Source of the DNA: Rhizobium sp.
GTDB taxonomy: Bacteria > Pseudomonadota > Gammaproteobacteria > Xanthomonadales > Xanthomonadaceae
Assembly: GCA_019459185.1 (NCBI GenBank)
Contig: JAIBEO010000101.1
Location: 1 to 37,783, forward strand
DNA length: 37,783 bases
Direction of reading: 5' to 3'
Part shown: piece by piece, positions 1 to 7,709 of the stretch
Numbering within the stretch: the stretch's first letter is position 1
Layout: each line of letters starts with the position of its first letter
Notes under the pieces: generated by a model
Database searches by the model: none
The model's input: the letters and a program-made list of their open reading frames with translations, nothing else
Told to the model about the DNA's origin: nothing
Translations under genes and position numbers: made by a program

Positions 1-197
1 GGCTGTTCACCGAGGGCCGTTATCTGCCGCTTTCGGTGAGCGGCGAGCAGGCCGAGCGCCGGGGCGCCGGAGGGGGCGGACAGGGCGGGGAAAGGGGTGG
101 GGTGGGGGGGGCCCCGGCACCGGCCAGGGCGGCGGTCAGCAGGGCGGCGGCGGCGGTGGCGGGTCGCATCGGGCGGTCTCCTGGGCGCGGGCGATGA
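1..197 (+). CDS. Possible 3' end of a gene cut by the window edge
   Basis: A reading frame open from base 3 runs to a TGA at 195-197. Its first 20 or so codons (LFTEGRYLPLSVSGEQAER) have the codon use of a real gene here. They loosely recall the C-terminal strand of GH13 enzymes such as malto-oligosyltrehalose synthase; that is a weak impression only. After about base 62 the frame becomes Gly/Arg/Ala-rich and passes through long G runs, so the true end may lie near base 62 after a frameshift, or the tail may not be coding. A competing minus-strand start overlaps it at 170. Confidence 0.25.
   Translation, partial: LFTEGRYLPLSVSGEQAERRGAGGGGQGGERGGVGGAPAPARAAVSRAAAAVAGRIGRSPGRGR
20..170 (-). 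CDS. Possible short secreted proline-rich peptide or broken gene start
   Basis: A minus-strand ATG at 170 is preceded by a good Shine-Dalgarno sequence (AGGAGA, spacing 7). It starts a signal-peptide-like stretch (MRPATAAAALLTAALAGA). The frame then becomes proline-rich and stops at 20-22, giving 49 residues. A run of eight G (plus strand, about 104-111) lies just after the signal peptide. A one-base shift there would open a frame that continues off the left edge. It could therefore be the start of a longer exported protein with a homopolymer error, a true pseudogene, or a tiny secreted peptide. It conflicts with the plus-strand frame over the same bases, and at most one is likely real. Confidence 0.28.
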
Positions 198-382
198 ACA
201 AGATGAACGGGATAGCAGATGGGAGCAAAACCGCGGCTGGACAAGGGGCGTCCGGGACCGTGGCGGGGTGGTTCCACGTTACCGGGAGGCGCCAGCAACG
301 GGGTCCGGCGGCGTCTCAGGACAACTCTGGGAGTGCCGTGGAACATCTTGAACCGGCTGCCTTTTCGGGCGGTTTCGTCGTG
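198..382. other. Intergenic region upstream of the nrdJ promoter
   Basis: I see no convincing gene in this stretch. One plus-strand frame is open from 194 through nrdJa, but its codons before 656 lack the local coding pattern and nrdJa has a strong start of its own at 656. The region probably holds control sequence for the minus-strand start at 170 and upstream elements for nrdJa. Confidence 0.5.
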
Positions 383-411
383 TTGACAGCCCCCCCGGTG
401 AGGGGTAGTTT
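383..411 (+). promoter_or_regulatory. Sigma-70-type promoter of the nrdJ operon
   Basis: A perfect -35 hexamer TTGACA (383-388) is followed after 17 nt by TAGTTT (406-411), a partial match to the -10 consensus. Transcription would begin near 418, leaving a leader of about 238 nt before nrdJa. The NrdR-like box begins only a few bases downstream, which suits repression. Confidence 0.6.
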
Positions 412-417
412 TGCTTT

Positions 418-655
418 CCGCTGCCACTACATCTTGTGTCGGGCAGCGGGGGGCGGCCCCAAGGCTTGGGGTCGCAAGCTTGCACGACGCGACGGCGAGA
501 CGGCATGCGGGAACAGGGACGGACATCACGGATTGCCCGGGGCCAAGCCCCACGGGCGGGCGTCGGGTCCCCGGGGTTCCCGGCCGGCATCACCCGATAA
601 GAACTCAGACAAAGGCGCCTCCCCCCGGGGGCGTCCCGGGAGGAAGAAAGGACTT
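418..655 (+). promoter_or_regulatory. Structured nrdJ leader, possible cis-regulatory RNA
   Basis: The leader can form several helices: 418-425 with 442-449 (8 bp), 455-462 with 466-473, and 535-543 with 547-557 (9 bp with a bulge). Just before the gene, two exclusive hairpins compete. In one, CGCC at 616-619 pairs with GGCG at 630-633, leaving the Shine-Dalgarno sequence free. In the other, CCTCCC at 618-623 pairs with GGGAGG at 638-643, hiding it. Comparative studies have described a conserved RNA motif upstream of nrdJ genes in Proteobacteria, and this leader may be an example, but I could not compare it with that model. Confidence 0.5.
424..439 (+). promoter_or_regulatory. NrdR box
   Basis: The 16-mer CCACTACATCTTGTGT matches the NrdR-box consensus (ACAC-W-ATATAT-W-GTGT) at 13 of 16 positions. 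NrdR is the ATP/dATP-sensing repressor of ribonucleotide reductase genes. The box lies just downstream of the predicted start site. NrdR boxes often come in pairs about 31 bp apart; I do not see a second one. Confidence 0.65.
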
Positions 656-2806
656 ATGAGCACGGTTCGCCTGGAGGCGGTAAAGACCAACGCGGCGCAG
701 GATATCGAGATGCAGCCGGCGTCCTATGACATCTGGGACAAGAAGTACCGCCTCAAGACCAAGAAGGGCGACCCGGTCGACGCCAGCATCGACCACACCT
801 ACCAGCGCGTGGCCAAGGCCCTGGCCGAGGCCGAGCCCACCGCCGAAAAGCAGAAGTACTGGTACGAGCGCTTCCTGTGGGCCCTGCGCCGCGGCGCCAT
901 CCCGGCCGGCCGCATCACCTCCAATGCCGGTGCGCTCGAGCACAAGCCGGCCACCAGCACCATCAACTGCACCGTGTCGGGCACCATCACCGACTCGATG
1001 GACGACATCCTGGGCAAGGTCCACGAGGCCGGCCTGACGCTCAAGGCCGGCTGCGGCATCGGCTACGAGTTCTCCACCCTGCGCCCGCGTGGCGCCTACG
1101 TGTCCGGCGCCGGCGCCTACACCTCGGGCCCGCTGTCGTTCATGGATATCTACGACAAGATGTGTTTCACCGTCTCGTCGGCCGGCGGCCGCCGCGGCGC
1201 CCAGATGGGCACCTTCGACGTTGCCCACCCGGACGTGAAGGAATTCATCGGCGCCAAGCGCGAGGACGGCCGCCTGCGCCAGTTCAACCTGTCGCTGCTG
1301 GTCACCGACGAGTTCATCCACGCCGTCGAGGCCGACGCCGACTGGCCGCTGGTGTTCCCGGTGAACGTCAAGGAAGCCGGCGACGTGGACGTCAACGACC
1401 CGAAGCAGGTCATCTGGCGCGACTGGCCGCACAGCGAAAACTACGTGACCCGCGAAGACGGCATGGTGGCCTGCAAGATCTACGGCCACATCCGCGCCCA
1501 GCAGCTGTGGAACCGCATCATGGCGTCCACCTACGACTTCGCCGAGCCGGGTTTCATCCTGATCGACCGCGTCAACGAGATGAACAACAACTGGTGGTGC
1601 GAAACCATCCGCGCCACCAACCCCTGTGGCGAGCAGCCGCTGCCGCCCTACGGCGCCTGCCTGCTGGGCTCGGTGAACCTGACCAAGTTCGTGCGCGACC
1701 CGTTCACCGACAAGGCGCGCTTCGACTGGGAGGAATACAAGGAAGTCGTGCGCGTGTTCACCCGCATGCTCGACAACGTGGTGGAAGTGAACGGCCTGCC
1801 GCTGCAGCAGCAGCGCGACGAGATCATGCGCAAGCGCCGCCACGGCATGGGCTTCCTGGGCCTGGGCAGCACCGTGACCATGCTCAAGATGAAGTACGGC
1901 GAGGCCGAGTCGGTGAAGTTCACCGAGGACGTGAGCCGCGAAATGGCCCTGGCGGGCTGGGAAGTGGCGGCGAGCCTGGCCAAGGAAAAGGGCCCGGCCC
2001 CGATCATGGACGAGGAGTTCAAGGTCACCGCCGAGATGCTGCGCAAGCGCCCGGAAATGAAGAAGGACGGCTGGAAGGTCGGCCAGAAGATCAAGGGCCG
2101 CCAGCTGCACGCGCTGTACTCGCGCTACATGCAGCGCGTGGCCACCGTGGCCCCGGAACTGGTGAAGGAGCTGGCCGAGAGCGGCGCGCGCTTCACCCAC
2201 CACAGCTCGATCGCGCCCACCGGCACCATCTCGCTGTCGCTGGCCAACAACGCCTCCAACGGCATCGAGCCCAGCTTCGCGCACCACTACAGCCGCAACG
2301 TGATCCGCGAAGGCAAGAAGTCCAAGGAAAAGGTCGAGGTCTTCAGCTACGAGCTGCTGGCCTACCGCACTCTGGTGAACCCGGACGCAATGCCGTTCAG
2401 CACCGACGAGAAGACCCGCCTGCCGGACTACTTCATCTCGGCCGACGACATCACCCCGAAGGCGCACGTGGACATCCAGGCCGCCTCGCAGAAGTGGATC
2501 GACAGCTCGATCTCCAAGACCGCGAACGTGCCCACCGACTACCCGTACGAAGACTTCAAGGACATCTACCTCTACGCCCACAAGCAGGGCCTGAAGGGCT
2601 GCACTACTTTCCGCTTCAACCCGGCCGCCTTCCAGGGCGTGCTGGTGAAGGAAGCCGACCTGGAGAACACCACCTACCGCTTCGAGCTTGAGGACGGCAG
2701 CGTGGTGGAAGCCAGGGGCAACGAGGAAATTGAATACGACGGCGAGCTGCACAGCGCCGCCAACCTGTTCGACGCGCTCAAGGAAGGCTACTACGGCAAG
2801 TTCTGA
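656..2806 (+). CDS. nrdJa: Adenosylcobalamin-dependent (class II) ribonucleotide reductase, catalytic subunit NrdJa
   Basis: This gene encodes the catalytic part of the B12-dependent reductase that turns ribonucleotides into deoxyribonucleotides for DNA synthesis in the cytoplasm. The 716-residue product has the N-x-C-x-E active-site motif in NPCGE (thiyl-radical Cys324 by family analogy). The likely reducible pair is Cys105 (NCTVSGT) and Cys335 (GACLLGSVNL). GCGIGYEFS and the phosphate-binding IAPTGTIS loop are also present. The frame is open upstream to 194, but ATG 656 follows GGAGGAAGAAAGG and begins family-like sequence. The C-terminal cysteine tail found in single-chain NrdJ is missing; it is supplied by nrdJb downstream, as in Pseudomonas aeruginosa NrdJa/NrdJb. 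Confidence 0.95.
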   Translation: MSTVRLEAVKTNAAQDIEMQPASYDIWDKKYRLKTKKGDPVDASIDHTYQRVAKALAEAEPTAEKQKYWYERFLWALRRGAIPAGRITSNAGALEHKPATSTINCTVSGTITDSMDDILGKVHEAGLTLKAGCGIGYEFSTLRPRGAYVSGAGAYTSGPLSFMDIYDKMCFTVSSAGGRRGAQMGTFDVAHPDVKEFIGAKREDGRLRQFNLSLLVTDEFIHAVEADADWPLVFPVNVKEAGDVDVNDPKQVIWRDWPHSENYVTREDGMVACKIYGHIRAQQLWNRIMASTYDFAEPGFILIDRVNEMNNNWWCETIRATNPCGEQPLPPYGACLLGSVNLTKFVRDPFTDKARFDWEEYKEVVRVFTRMLDNVVEVNGLPLQQQRDEIMRKRRHGMGFLGLGSTVTMLKMKYGEAESVKFTEDVSREMALAGWEVAASLAKEKGPAPIMDEEFKVTAEMLRKRPEMKKDGWKVGQKIKGRQLHALYSRYMQRVATVAPELVKELAESGARFTHHSSIAPTGTISLSLANNASNGIEPSFAHHYSRNVIREGKKSKEKVEVFSYELLAYRTLVNPDAMPFSTDEKTRLPDYFISADDITPKAHVDIQAASQKWIDSSISKTANVPTDYPYEDFKDIYLYAHKQGLKGCTTFRFNPAAFQGVLVKEADLENTTYRFELEDGSVVEARGNEEIEYDGELHSAANLFDALKEGYYGKF

Positions 2807-2866
2807 GAACGCGCCAACCTAGGCTTGCGGCACCAGCCGCGGGGTTCCATGACGAGGAGAGCGGTA

Positions 2867-3400
2867 ATGAGCAACGGCAACGGAGTCACGGCGGCCATTT
2901 CCAGCGCCGCCGACAGCGTCAGCGAGAAGGCCCAGGAGATCGGCGGCGCCATCGCCCACCAGGCGGACGTCGTGGTGAAGGCGGCCAAGAAGAAGGCCGC
3001 GCCGGTGATCCGCAAGGCCAAGGCGCAGGTGAAGAAGGCCGAGAAGTCCGACGCCGGCAAGGCGGTGAAGAAGGCCGTCGCCGGCGCGAAGAAGAAGGTC
3101 AAGGCCGCGGTGAAGGCGGTCGAGGCCAAGGTTGGAGGCAAGAAGGCGGCGCCCAAGAAGAAGGCCGCCCCCAAGAAAAAGGCCGCGGTGAAGAAGGCCG
3201 CGCCGAAGAAGAAGGCGGCCGCCAAGAAGGCCCCGGCCCGCAAGGCCGCGGCCAGGAAGGCTGCGCCGAAGAAGAAGGCTGTCGCCAAGAAGGCGCCGGC
3301 CCGCAAGAAACCGGCCGCCAAGAAGGCGGCGGCGAAGAAGGTCGCCAGGAAGCCGGCGGCCCGCAAGACGACGGCCCGAAAGGTTGCCAGGAAGCGCTAA
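2867..3400 (+). CDS. Histone H1-like lysine/alanine-rich nucleoid protein
   Basis: The 177-residue product begins with a short ordinary segment, about residues 1-40 ([20 protein letters not shown]). The rest is almost entirely Lys, Ala, Pro and Arg in [10 protein letters not shown]-type repeats, as in AlgP/HctB-like bacterial H1 proteins, which bind and compact DNA through their charged tail. ATG 2867 was chosen because GAGGAG lies at the right distance upstream; an in-frame ATG at 2825 lacks a good site. The gene sits 60 nt after nrdJa and before nrdJb, so it is probably co-transcribed with the reductase. Such repeats change length easily. Function is inferred from composition only. Confidence 0.85.
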   Translation: MSNGNGVTAAISSAADSVSEKAQEIGGAIAHQADVVVKAAKKKAAPVIRKAKAQVKKAEKSDAGKAVKKAVAGAKKKVKAAVKAVEAKVGGKKAAPKKKAAPKKKAAVKKAAPKKKAAAKKAPARKAAARKAAPKKKAVAKKAPARKKPAAKKAAAKKVARKPAARKTTARKVARKR

Positions 3401-3432
3401 AGCCTGAGGCTGTCCCGATTGTCGTACCCCGT

Positions 3433-3456
3433 CCCCCCGCCGTCCGCGGCGGGGGG
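3433..3456 (+). other. Strong GC hairpin between histone-like gene and nrdJb
   Basis: A perfect 9-bp stem (3433-3441 with 3448-3456) closes a 6-nt loop in the gap between the two genes. No T-tract follows, so it is not a standard intrinsic terminator. It could pause polymerase or protect mRNA ends and so adjust relative expression within the operon. Confidence 0.5.
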
Positions 3457-3502
3457 CTCCGGGCGAAATCCCCCCGCACCACATAAGCGAAAAGAACCGA
3501 GC

Positions 3503-4294
3503 ATGGCCATCAAGATCAGCAAGAAAATCAAGGGTTACAGCGTCCAGAAGCCGGAAGACAAGGCCAAGGAGGCTGCCGCACCCGTCGCCGCGCCCGTGGT
3601 CGTGCAGGAGCCGGAATCGAACATCATCCACATGCACGAGAAGGTCGAGCGGCCGGAAGTGCTGGTGGGTTCCACCTACAAGATCAAATCCCCGCTGGTC
3701 GAACACGCCATGTACGTGACGATCAACGACATCGTGCTCAACCCGGGCACGGAACACGAACTGCGCCGTCCGTTCGAGGTGTTCATCAACTCGAAGAACA
3801 TGGACCACTTCCAGTGGATCGTGGCGCTGACCCGCATCATGAGCGCCGTGTTCCGCAAGGGCGGCGACGTCACCTTCCTGGTGGACGAGATGAAAGCGGT
3901 GTTCGACCCGCGCGGCGGCTACTTCAAGGCCGGCGGCGTGTACATGCCGTCCATCGTGGCCGAGATCGGCTCGGTGGTCGAAGAGCACCTCAAGTCGATC
4001 GGCATGATCCTCGACCCGGAGCTGGGCGAGGAGCAGAAGCGCCTGATCGCCGAGAAGCGCGCCGCCTACGAGGCCCGCGCAAAAAAAAAGTCCAGTGATT
4101 CCGGCCTGAGCGGTGCCCCCGCCGGTTCCGGCACCGAAGGCGCCCGCGGCGCCGACGAGGCGGTGCAGGTGACCGGCGAGGGCGCCTCTTTCCCGCCCAG
4201 CGCCACCATGTGCTTCAAGTGCAACACCAAGGCCACCGTCATCATGGACGGCTGCGCCACGTGCCTGAATTGCGGTTATTCGAAGTGCGGTTGA
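3503..4294 (+). CDS. nrdJb: Class II ribonucleotide reductase subunit NrdJb (C-terminal redox and zinc-ribbon part)
   Basis: The 263-residue protein completes the split B12-dependent reductase. Residues about 40-190 form the conserved TSCPD-like region ([33 protein letters not shown]). A low-complexity linker follows, then a Cys tail with C237, C240, C251, C254, C257 and C262 ending in GYSKCG. In single-chain class II enzymes this tail binds zinc and passes reducing power from thioredoxin to the active site. ATG 3503 begins [14 protein letters not shown], typical of the family; its ribosome site is weak. A tract of nine A (4081-4089) encodes lysines just before the linker, and both shifted frames stop within ten codons. 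The next gene starts 20 nt downstream. Confidence 0.92.
   Translation: MAIKISKKIKGYSVQKPEDKAKEAAAPVAAPVVVQEPESNIIHMHEKVERPEVLVGSTYKIKSPLVEHAMYVTINDIVLNPGTEHELRRPFEVFINSKNMDHFQWIVALTRIMSAVFRKGGDVTFLVDEMKAVFDPRGGYFKAGGVYMPSIVAEIGSVVEEHLKSIGMILDPELGEEQKRLIAEKRAAYEARAKKKSSDSGLSGAPAGSGTEGARGADEAVQVTGEGASFPPSATMCFKCNTKATVIMDGCATCLNCGYSKCG
4081..4089 (+). other. A9 slippery tract in nrdJb
   Basis: Nine consecutive A occur inside GCA AAA AAA AAG, although AAG is the preferred lysine codon in this operon. An extra A gives KKKVQ then TGA (4096-4098). A lost A gives KKSPVIPA then TGA. Either slip would make a protein of about 198-201 residues without the cysteine tail. Whether slippage happens cannot be told from sequence. 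Confidence 0.5.
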
Positions 4295-4314
4295 TTCTTT
4301 TGGGAGTGAGATGA

Positions 4315-6279
4315 ATGGGAGAGGGTAGCGAGACCCCGGTAATCAGTTGGTTTGATGAGCCGATTAGGAAGTCGGTCAACTCTGTGTTCTCGGGTCTCAA
4401 CTCTGCAGTAGAAGCTCTCGATCTGTTCAACAGATATCGAGACTCCCATTTCAAGATGCTTTGGGAGGCTGTTGGGAAAGTAAAAGTGCTGGGCATGGCG
4501 AGCCCGATGCAGCTGTCAGATTTCTACTTCCCGGCTCAAGTGTCTTCCGATATCAAGCGCCGCCTCTATCAAGAAGAGTGGCTTCAGCCGAGCGGTCCGC
4601 AAGCTAGTTCGAAGACTCAGAGGCTTCGTGCGGTCGATGGTACCGCCTACGTAGAGAAGTCAGATCGGCTTGTGGTTCTGGGTGGCCCAGGTGCGGGTAA
4701 GACCACGTTCTTGAAGCACCTGGCACTCTCCTACAGCAAAAAGGAAATCTTTGAGTCGACGAAGTTGGTCTCATCAAAGTTGCCCTTCTACGTTTCGCTT
4801 CCGGATTTTTCGAAGTTTGAAGGGGATCTCTTTGACTTCATCTGTGCCCCTCTTGTCAAAAGGGAGGATCCTCACGCTAAGGCTTTCATTACTCGAGCCG
4901 TTAGGAAGGGGCTCGTTGCAATTCTCTTGGATTCTTTGGATGAGGTTCCCCTATCTACAAGAAACCAAGTGACAGCAAAGATTCGTGAGCTTGCAGCCAC
5001 CTATCCTGAAGCGAAGATCGTTGTGTCGTGCAGAACTGCGGACTACACAGACGTCTTGAGTGCGTTTGATGAGGTCGAGCTAGTTCGTCTTTCCGCAGAT
5101 GCAGTAAAGAAGATTGTAAAAAGTTGGTTCGCGAACGACCGAAAGGCCGCGGAAGAATTGGTGCAATTGATCCAGGCTGACTCGGGTCTGGCTGGGCTTA
5201 CAGAGACGCCGCTGCTGCTTAGTCTGCTATGTATCCAATTCAAGCATGACCTTCAGCTTCCTAGAAGGCGCGTAGAGGTATACAAGCGTTGCGTTGAGAC
5301 CCTGCTCCGGGATTGGGATACATCAAGGGGGTTTAGGCGATCGACGGCATACGAATCCTTGTCGGATGATCACAAAGAGCGGTTGTTTGAGCATGTGGCC
5401 GGCACTTCGCTTCACTCAGATCAGGCTTATGTGATTCCCAAGAAGAAGCTTTGCGAGCTCACTTCAAGCTACATCCGCAAATTGGGACTGGAGTCCGAGG
5501 ACGCAGAAGGCGTCATCAGTGAGATTGAGCGTCATCACGGAATTATTGAGCAGCATGCAATGGAAGCGTTTTGCTTCAGTCATGCCTCAATTCATGATTA
5601 CTTCGCAGCTCGCTACGCGCTTCATCAGAGGAAGGATATGGAGTGGGTCAAGACTCGGCTGGAGGCCGAGTCATGGGCGGGGGTCATTGAGTTTATTTGC
5701 GGGCTGCACCCAAATCCGGAGCCAATATTTGACCTTATGGCCCAGAAGGCTGGTCTCGCCAGCCTGAGAAACTTCCCCGCTGTTGAGCGAAGAGCCAAGC
5801 TCTTGTATCTGATTTACCGTTGCCTTGCGGTTGGTCCAATTCTTGAGCCTGAAAAGGCGGCAGAGATCTCGGATCATATTGCCAACTCAATTGTGGCTTT
5901 TACTGCGGTCCTGGCTGAGGCGAAGGTTTACCCGATGTGTGCGCTCAATGGGCAGGGCGTCCGCCATCCATATTTCTTTACCGGTGTGCGGCGCCCAACG
6001 CTGCAATCGACCCTGTTGCCATTTAGGCGCCTTACGAATGAAATATTGATGAGCCCCATCCAGAGGTACGCAAAGACCGCCCTGGGTCGTGCGGACAAGA
6101 TTGCGGAGAAGGGTTTGGGTAATTTGTCTGAGCTGTCCGCGTATATGAATCTGGTTGTACCGCTCGCAAAAGCTGACCCGGTCGCAGTTATGGAGCGTCT
6201 TGAGATCGCGAGATCTATGTCATCTGGTCAGTGGCTGAATCAAATTATCGATGAGTCTCTGTCGGTGATTCGTCAGTAA
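4315..6279 (+). CDS. NACHT-domain STAND NTPase, probable antiphage (bNACHT/NLR-like) protein
   Basis: The 654-residue protein has an N-terminal segment (about 1-90, with the VKVLGM motif seen before many bacterial NACHT domains). The NTPase follows: Walker [10 protein letters not shown] (123-131), Walker B ILLDSLDE (203-210) with the extra acidic residues typical of NACHT, and sensor VSCR ending at R240. TPLLLSLLC (about 298-306) and [15 protein letters not shown] (about 421-435) are NACHT helical and winged-helix hallmarks. About 195 C-terminal residues match nothing I recognise. They may be a sensor or a SNaCT-type domain known from bNACHT proteins. No nuclease, TIR or pore effector is recognisable. 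Bacterial NACHT proteins protect against phage; that role here is inference. GC is about 50-57% in sampled lines, well below its flanks, indicating transfer. ATG 4315 follows GGGAGTGAG. Confidence 0.88.
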   Translation: MGEGSETPVISWFDEPIRKSVNSVFSGLNSAVEALDLFNRYRDSHFKMLWEAVGKVKVLGMASPMQLSDFYFPAQVSSDIKRRLYQEEWLQPSGPQASSKTQRLRAVDGTAYVEKSDRLVVLGGPGAGKTTFLKHLALSYSKKEIFESTKLVSSKLPFYVSLPDFSKFEGDLFDFICAPLVKREDPHAKAFITRAVRKGLVAILLDSLDEVPLSTRNQVTAKIRELAATYPEAKIVVSCRTADYTDVLSAFDEVELVRLSADAVKKIVKSWFANDRKAAEELVQLIQADSGLAGLTETPLLLSLLCIQFKHDLQLPRRRVEVYKRCVETLLRDWDTSRGFRRSTAYESLSDDHKERLFEHVAGTSLHSDQAYVIPKKKLCELTSSYIRKLGLESEDAEGVISEIERHHGIIEQHAMEAFCFSHASIHDYFAARYALHQRKDMEWVKTRLEAESWAGVIEFICGLHPNPEPIFDLMAQKAGLASLRNFPAVERRAKLLYLIYRCLAVGPILEPEKAAEISDHIANSIVAFTAVLAEAKVYPMCALNGQGVRHPYFFTGVRRPTLQSTLLPFRRLTNEILMSPIQRYAKTALGRADKIAEKGLGNLSELSAYMNLVVPLAKADPVAVMERLEIARSMSSGQWLNQIIDESLSVIRQ

Positions 6280-6360
6280 GTGTTCTCTCGCTAGATACTG
6301 GTGCCGTTGGGGCGCCGATCTTTGGCTGAGAAGGCACTTGCTGAAATCCTCTGATCGACG

Positions 6361-6400
6361 CGCGCCGCCCCGGTGATTACCGTGGTGGCGCGTTCGTTTT
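6361..6400 (+). terminator. Intrinsic terminator after the NACHT gene
   Basis: A 9-bp stem (6361-6369 with 6384-6392, one G-U pair), one mismatch and a 4-bp inner stem close a GATT loop. TTCGTTTT (6393-6400) follows. The stem is GC-rich like the genome backbone rather than the NACHT gene, so it was probably the original end of the nrdJ operon. Confidence 0.75.
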
Positions 6401-6411
6401 GGGGGAAGGCG

Positions 6412-7146
6412 ATGGTGCGGTTCTGGTGGCTGATGGGGCTGGCGTTCGTGGACCTGGTGGTCGCGGGCGTCATGATGGGGCGCGGTCACTCGTCCCTGGC
6501 CTATCTGTTCTTGCTGATGGCGTTGGTGACGGGCGGCCTGGCGCTGTTCCTGCCGCCGCCGCCCCAGCGCGACGCGCGTGGCAGGCTGCAGCCCGCCGAG
6601 TTGCCCTACGGCAAGCTCATCGGCGTGGTCGGGGCCTTGGCCATCCTGGGCTCGGCGGCGTACGTCGCCACGATCTCCAGTTCGCCTGCCGCGCGCCCCG
6701 CGCCGGTCAGCGTGGCGCCGCCGGTCAGGCCGGCCGCTGCGCCGGCGAATGCCCGGCCGGCACCCACGCCACCCGCGCCACGGCCGCAGGGGCTGCTCTA
6801 CAAGTGCGTCGCCGCCGACGGCCATGCCAGCTACCAGTCGCAGCCGTGCCCGGAAAGAAGCCAGCAGGCCTGGGTGCGTGATGCGACGCCGGAGCCTGGT
6901 CCGACCGCCGCGCAGCTGGCGCAGCAACGCCGGCGCCAGGCGCTCGAAGACGAGCGCGCGCGTCGGCAGGCGGCTTCATCGAATCAGACTTACTGGGAGC
7001 GGCCGCAGGAACCCGGCGGCAAGGAAAGCGCCGCCTGCCAGGCGGCCCGCGCCGCGGACTCGGCCTATCGCCGCCGGCCTCTCAAGCAAGTCACCCTTGA
7101 TGGCCTGCGCCGGCACGGCGACGCCGTGCTGGCCGCCTGCAACTGA
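6412..7146 (+). CDS. Membrane-anchored DUF4124 protein
   Basis: The 244-residue protein starts with two hydrophobic spans (about residues 3-48) and has a third near 68-88. An Ala/Pro-rich linker leads to a DUF4124-type motif (LYKCVAADGHASYQSQPCP, about 130-150) and a charged, probably helical tail. DUF4124 is a small domain common in secreted xanthomonad proteins; its role is unknown. A GTG in frame at 6373 lies inside the terminator stem, so ATG 6412, preceded by GGGGAAGG, is the better start. Its end is only 12 nt from the convergent SH3-like gene. It shares the KCVAADG..SYQ..PC signature with the gene at 30415. Confidence 0.75.
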   Translation: MVRFWWLMGLAFVDLVVAGVMMGRGHSSLAYLFLLMALVTGGLALFLPPPPQRDARGRLQPAELPYGKLIGVVGALAILGSAAYVATISSSPAARPAPVSVAPPVRPAAAPANARPAPTPPAPRPQGLLYKCVAADGHASYQSQPCPERSQQAWVRDATPEPGPTAAQLAQQRRRQALEDERARRQAASSNQTYWERPQEPGGKESAACQAARAADSAYRRRPLKQVTLDGLRRHGDAVLAACN

Positions 7147-7158
7147 AGCTGTTTCGCC

Positions 7159-7527
7159 TCAGTCCTTCTTTTCGAACTGCAGCCGCTCGTTGCGGATCCA
7201 CCCACGCTCGCTGTGCCGGTCTTCGCACCAGCAGGCGCCGTGCTTCGGGTCTTCCCAGATCAGGCGAACGGTGTCGCCGGGTTCCACGGTGAGTTCGGCG
7301 CTGCAGTATTCGGCCTTGGCCTGGGGGCGGCCGGAGTTCATGTCGATCAGGTCCAGCGGCACCCAGCCGGCGCTGAGCTGGCCGTCTTCGGCCCAGACGT
7401 AACCCGCGCGGTCCGGGTGGGCGTGGCGCACGTACACCGCGTCGCCCGGCTTGAGCGTGAGCGGGATGGCGTCGGGGCCTTCCTGGTGCGCGGTGACCTG
7501 CGCGTTGATGGCTTTCAGCGTATTCAC
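7159..7527 (-). CDS. Tandem SH3-like domain protein
   Basis: About 122 residues with two similar halves. One has KPGDAVYVRHAHPDRAGYVW then GWVPLDLIDM; the other has EPGDTVRLIWEDPKHGACWC then GWIRNERLQF. The pattern (PGD, a turn, a Trp near the end) is typical of SH3-like beta-barrels, which bind peptides or cell-wall material. There is no signal peptide, so a cytoplasmic place is likely. GTG 7527 is chosen since GGGGGAGCGGGAG lies about 10 nt upstream; a GTG at 7581 would add 18 residues of unlikely sequence. It is divergent from the DUF2007 gene and may share the CRP/Clp site between them. Confidence 0.7.
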   Translation of the reverse strand: MNTLKAINAQVTAHQEGPDAIPLTLKPGDAVYVRHAHPDRAGYVWAEDGQLSAGWVPLDLIDMNSGRPQAKAEYCSAELTVEPGDTVRLIWEDPKHGACWCEDRHSERGWIRNERLQFEKKD

Positions 7528-7633
7528 TAGGCGGTGGCTCCCGCTCCCCCTGCAGGAGCGCCATGTGAAGGATACGTTCACCGCGCCCCGCTGGTCAGCC
7601 CCCAGGCGCCACCTGCCTGAAACAAGGCAAAAA

Positions 7634-7649
7634 TGTGACGTAGGTCACA
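7634..7649. promoter_or_regulatory. CRP/Clp operator
   Basis: TGTGA-CGTAGG-TCACA matches both half-sites of the CRP consensus exactly and is flanked by AAA and GTTT, extending the match. In xanthomonads this motif is bound by Clp, a CRP homologue that responds to c-di-GMP. It lies 76 nt before the GTG of the DUF2007 gene and 107 nt from the divergent SH3-like gene, and could control either. Confidence 0.75.
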
Positions 7650-7709
7650 GTTTCACGCGCCAAACGGGCCCCCAATGTCTCCCCGGACCCTTCGCAGGAT
7701 GGACCGGTC

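Noticed and set aside
194-655. N-terminal extension of nrdJa from ATG 194
   Set aside because: It would cross the promoter, NrdR box and hairpins, lacks coding character, and a strong ribosome site precedes ATG 656.
605-2752. Minus-strand open frame of 715 codons opposite nrdJa
   Set aside because: It is a His/Val/Leu/Ala-rich shadow of the type common in GC-rich DNA; nrdJa is certain on the plus strand.
4270-6400. Attachment-site direct repeats flanking the NACHT gene
   Set aside because: Only short, imperfect T/G-rich similarity is seen (near 4293 and 6393). No integrase or tRNA gene is present.
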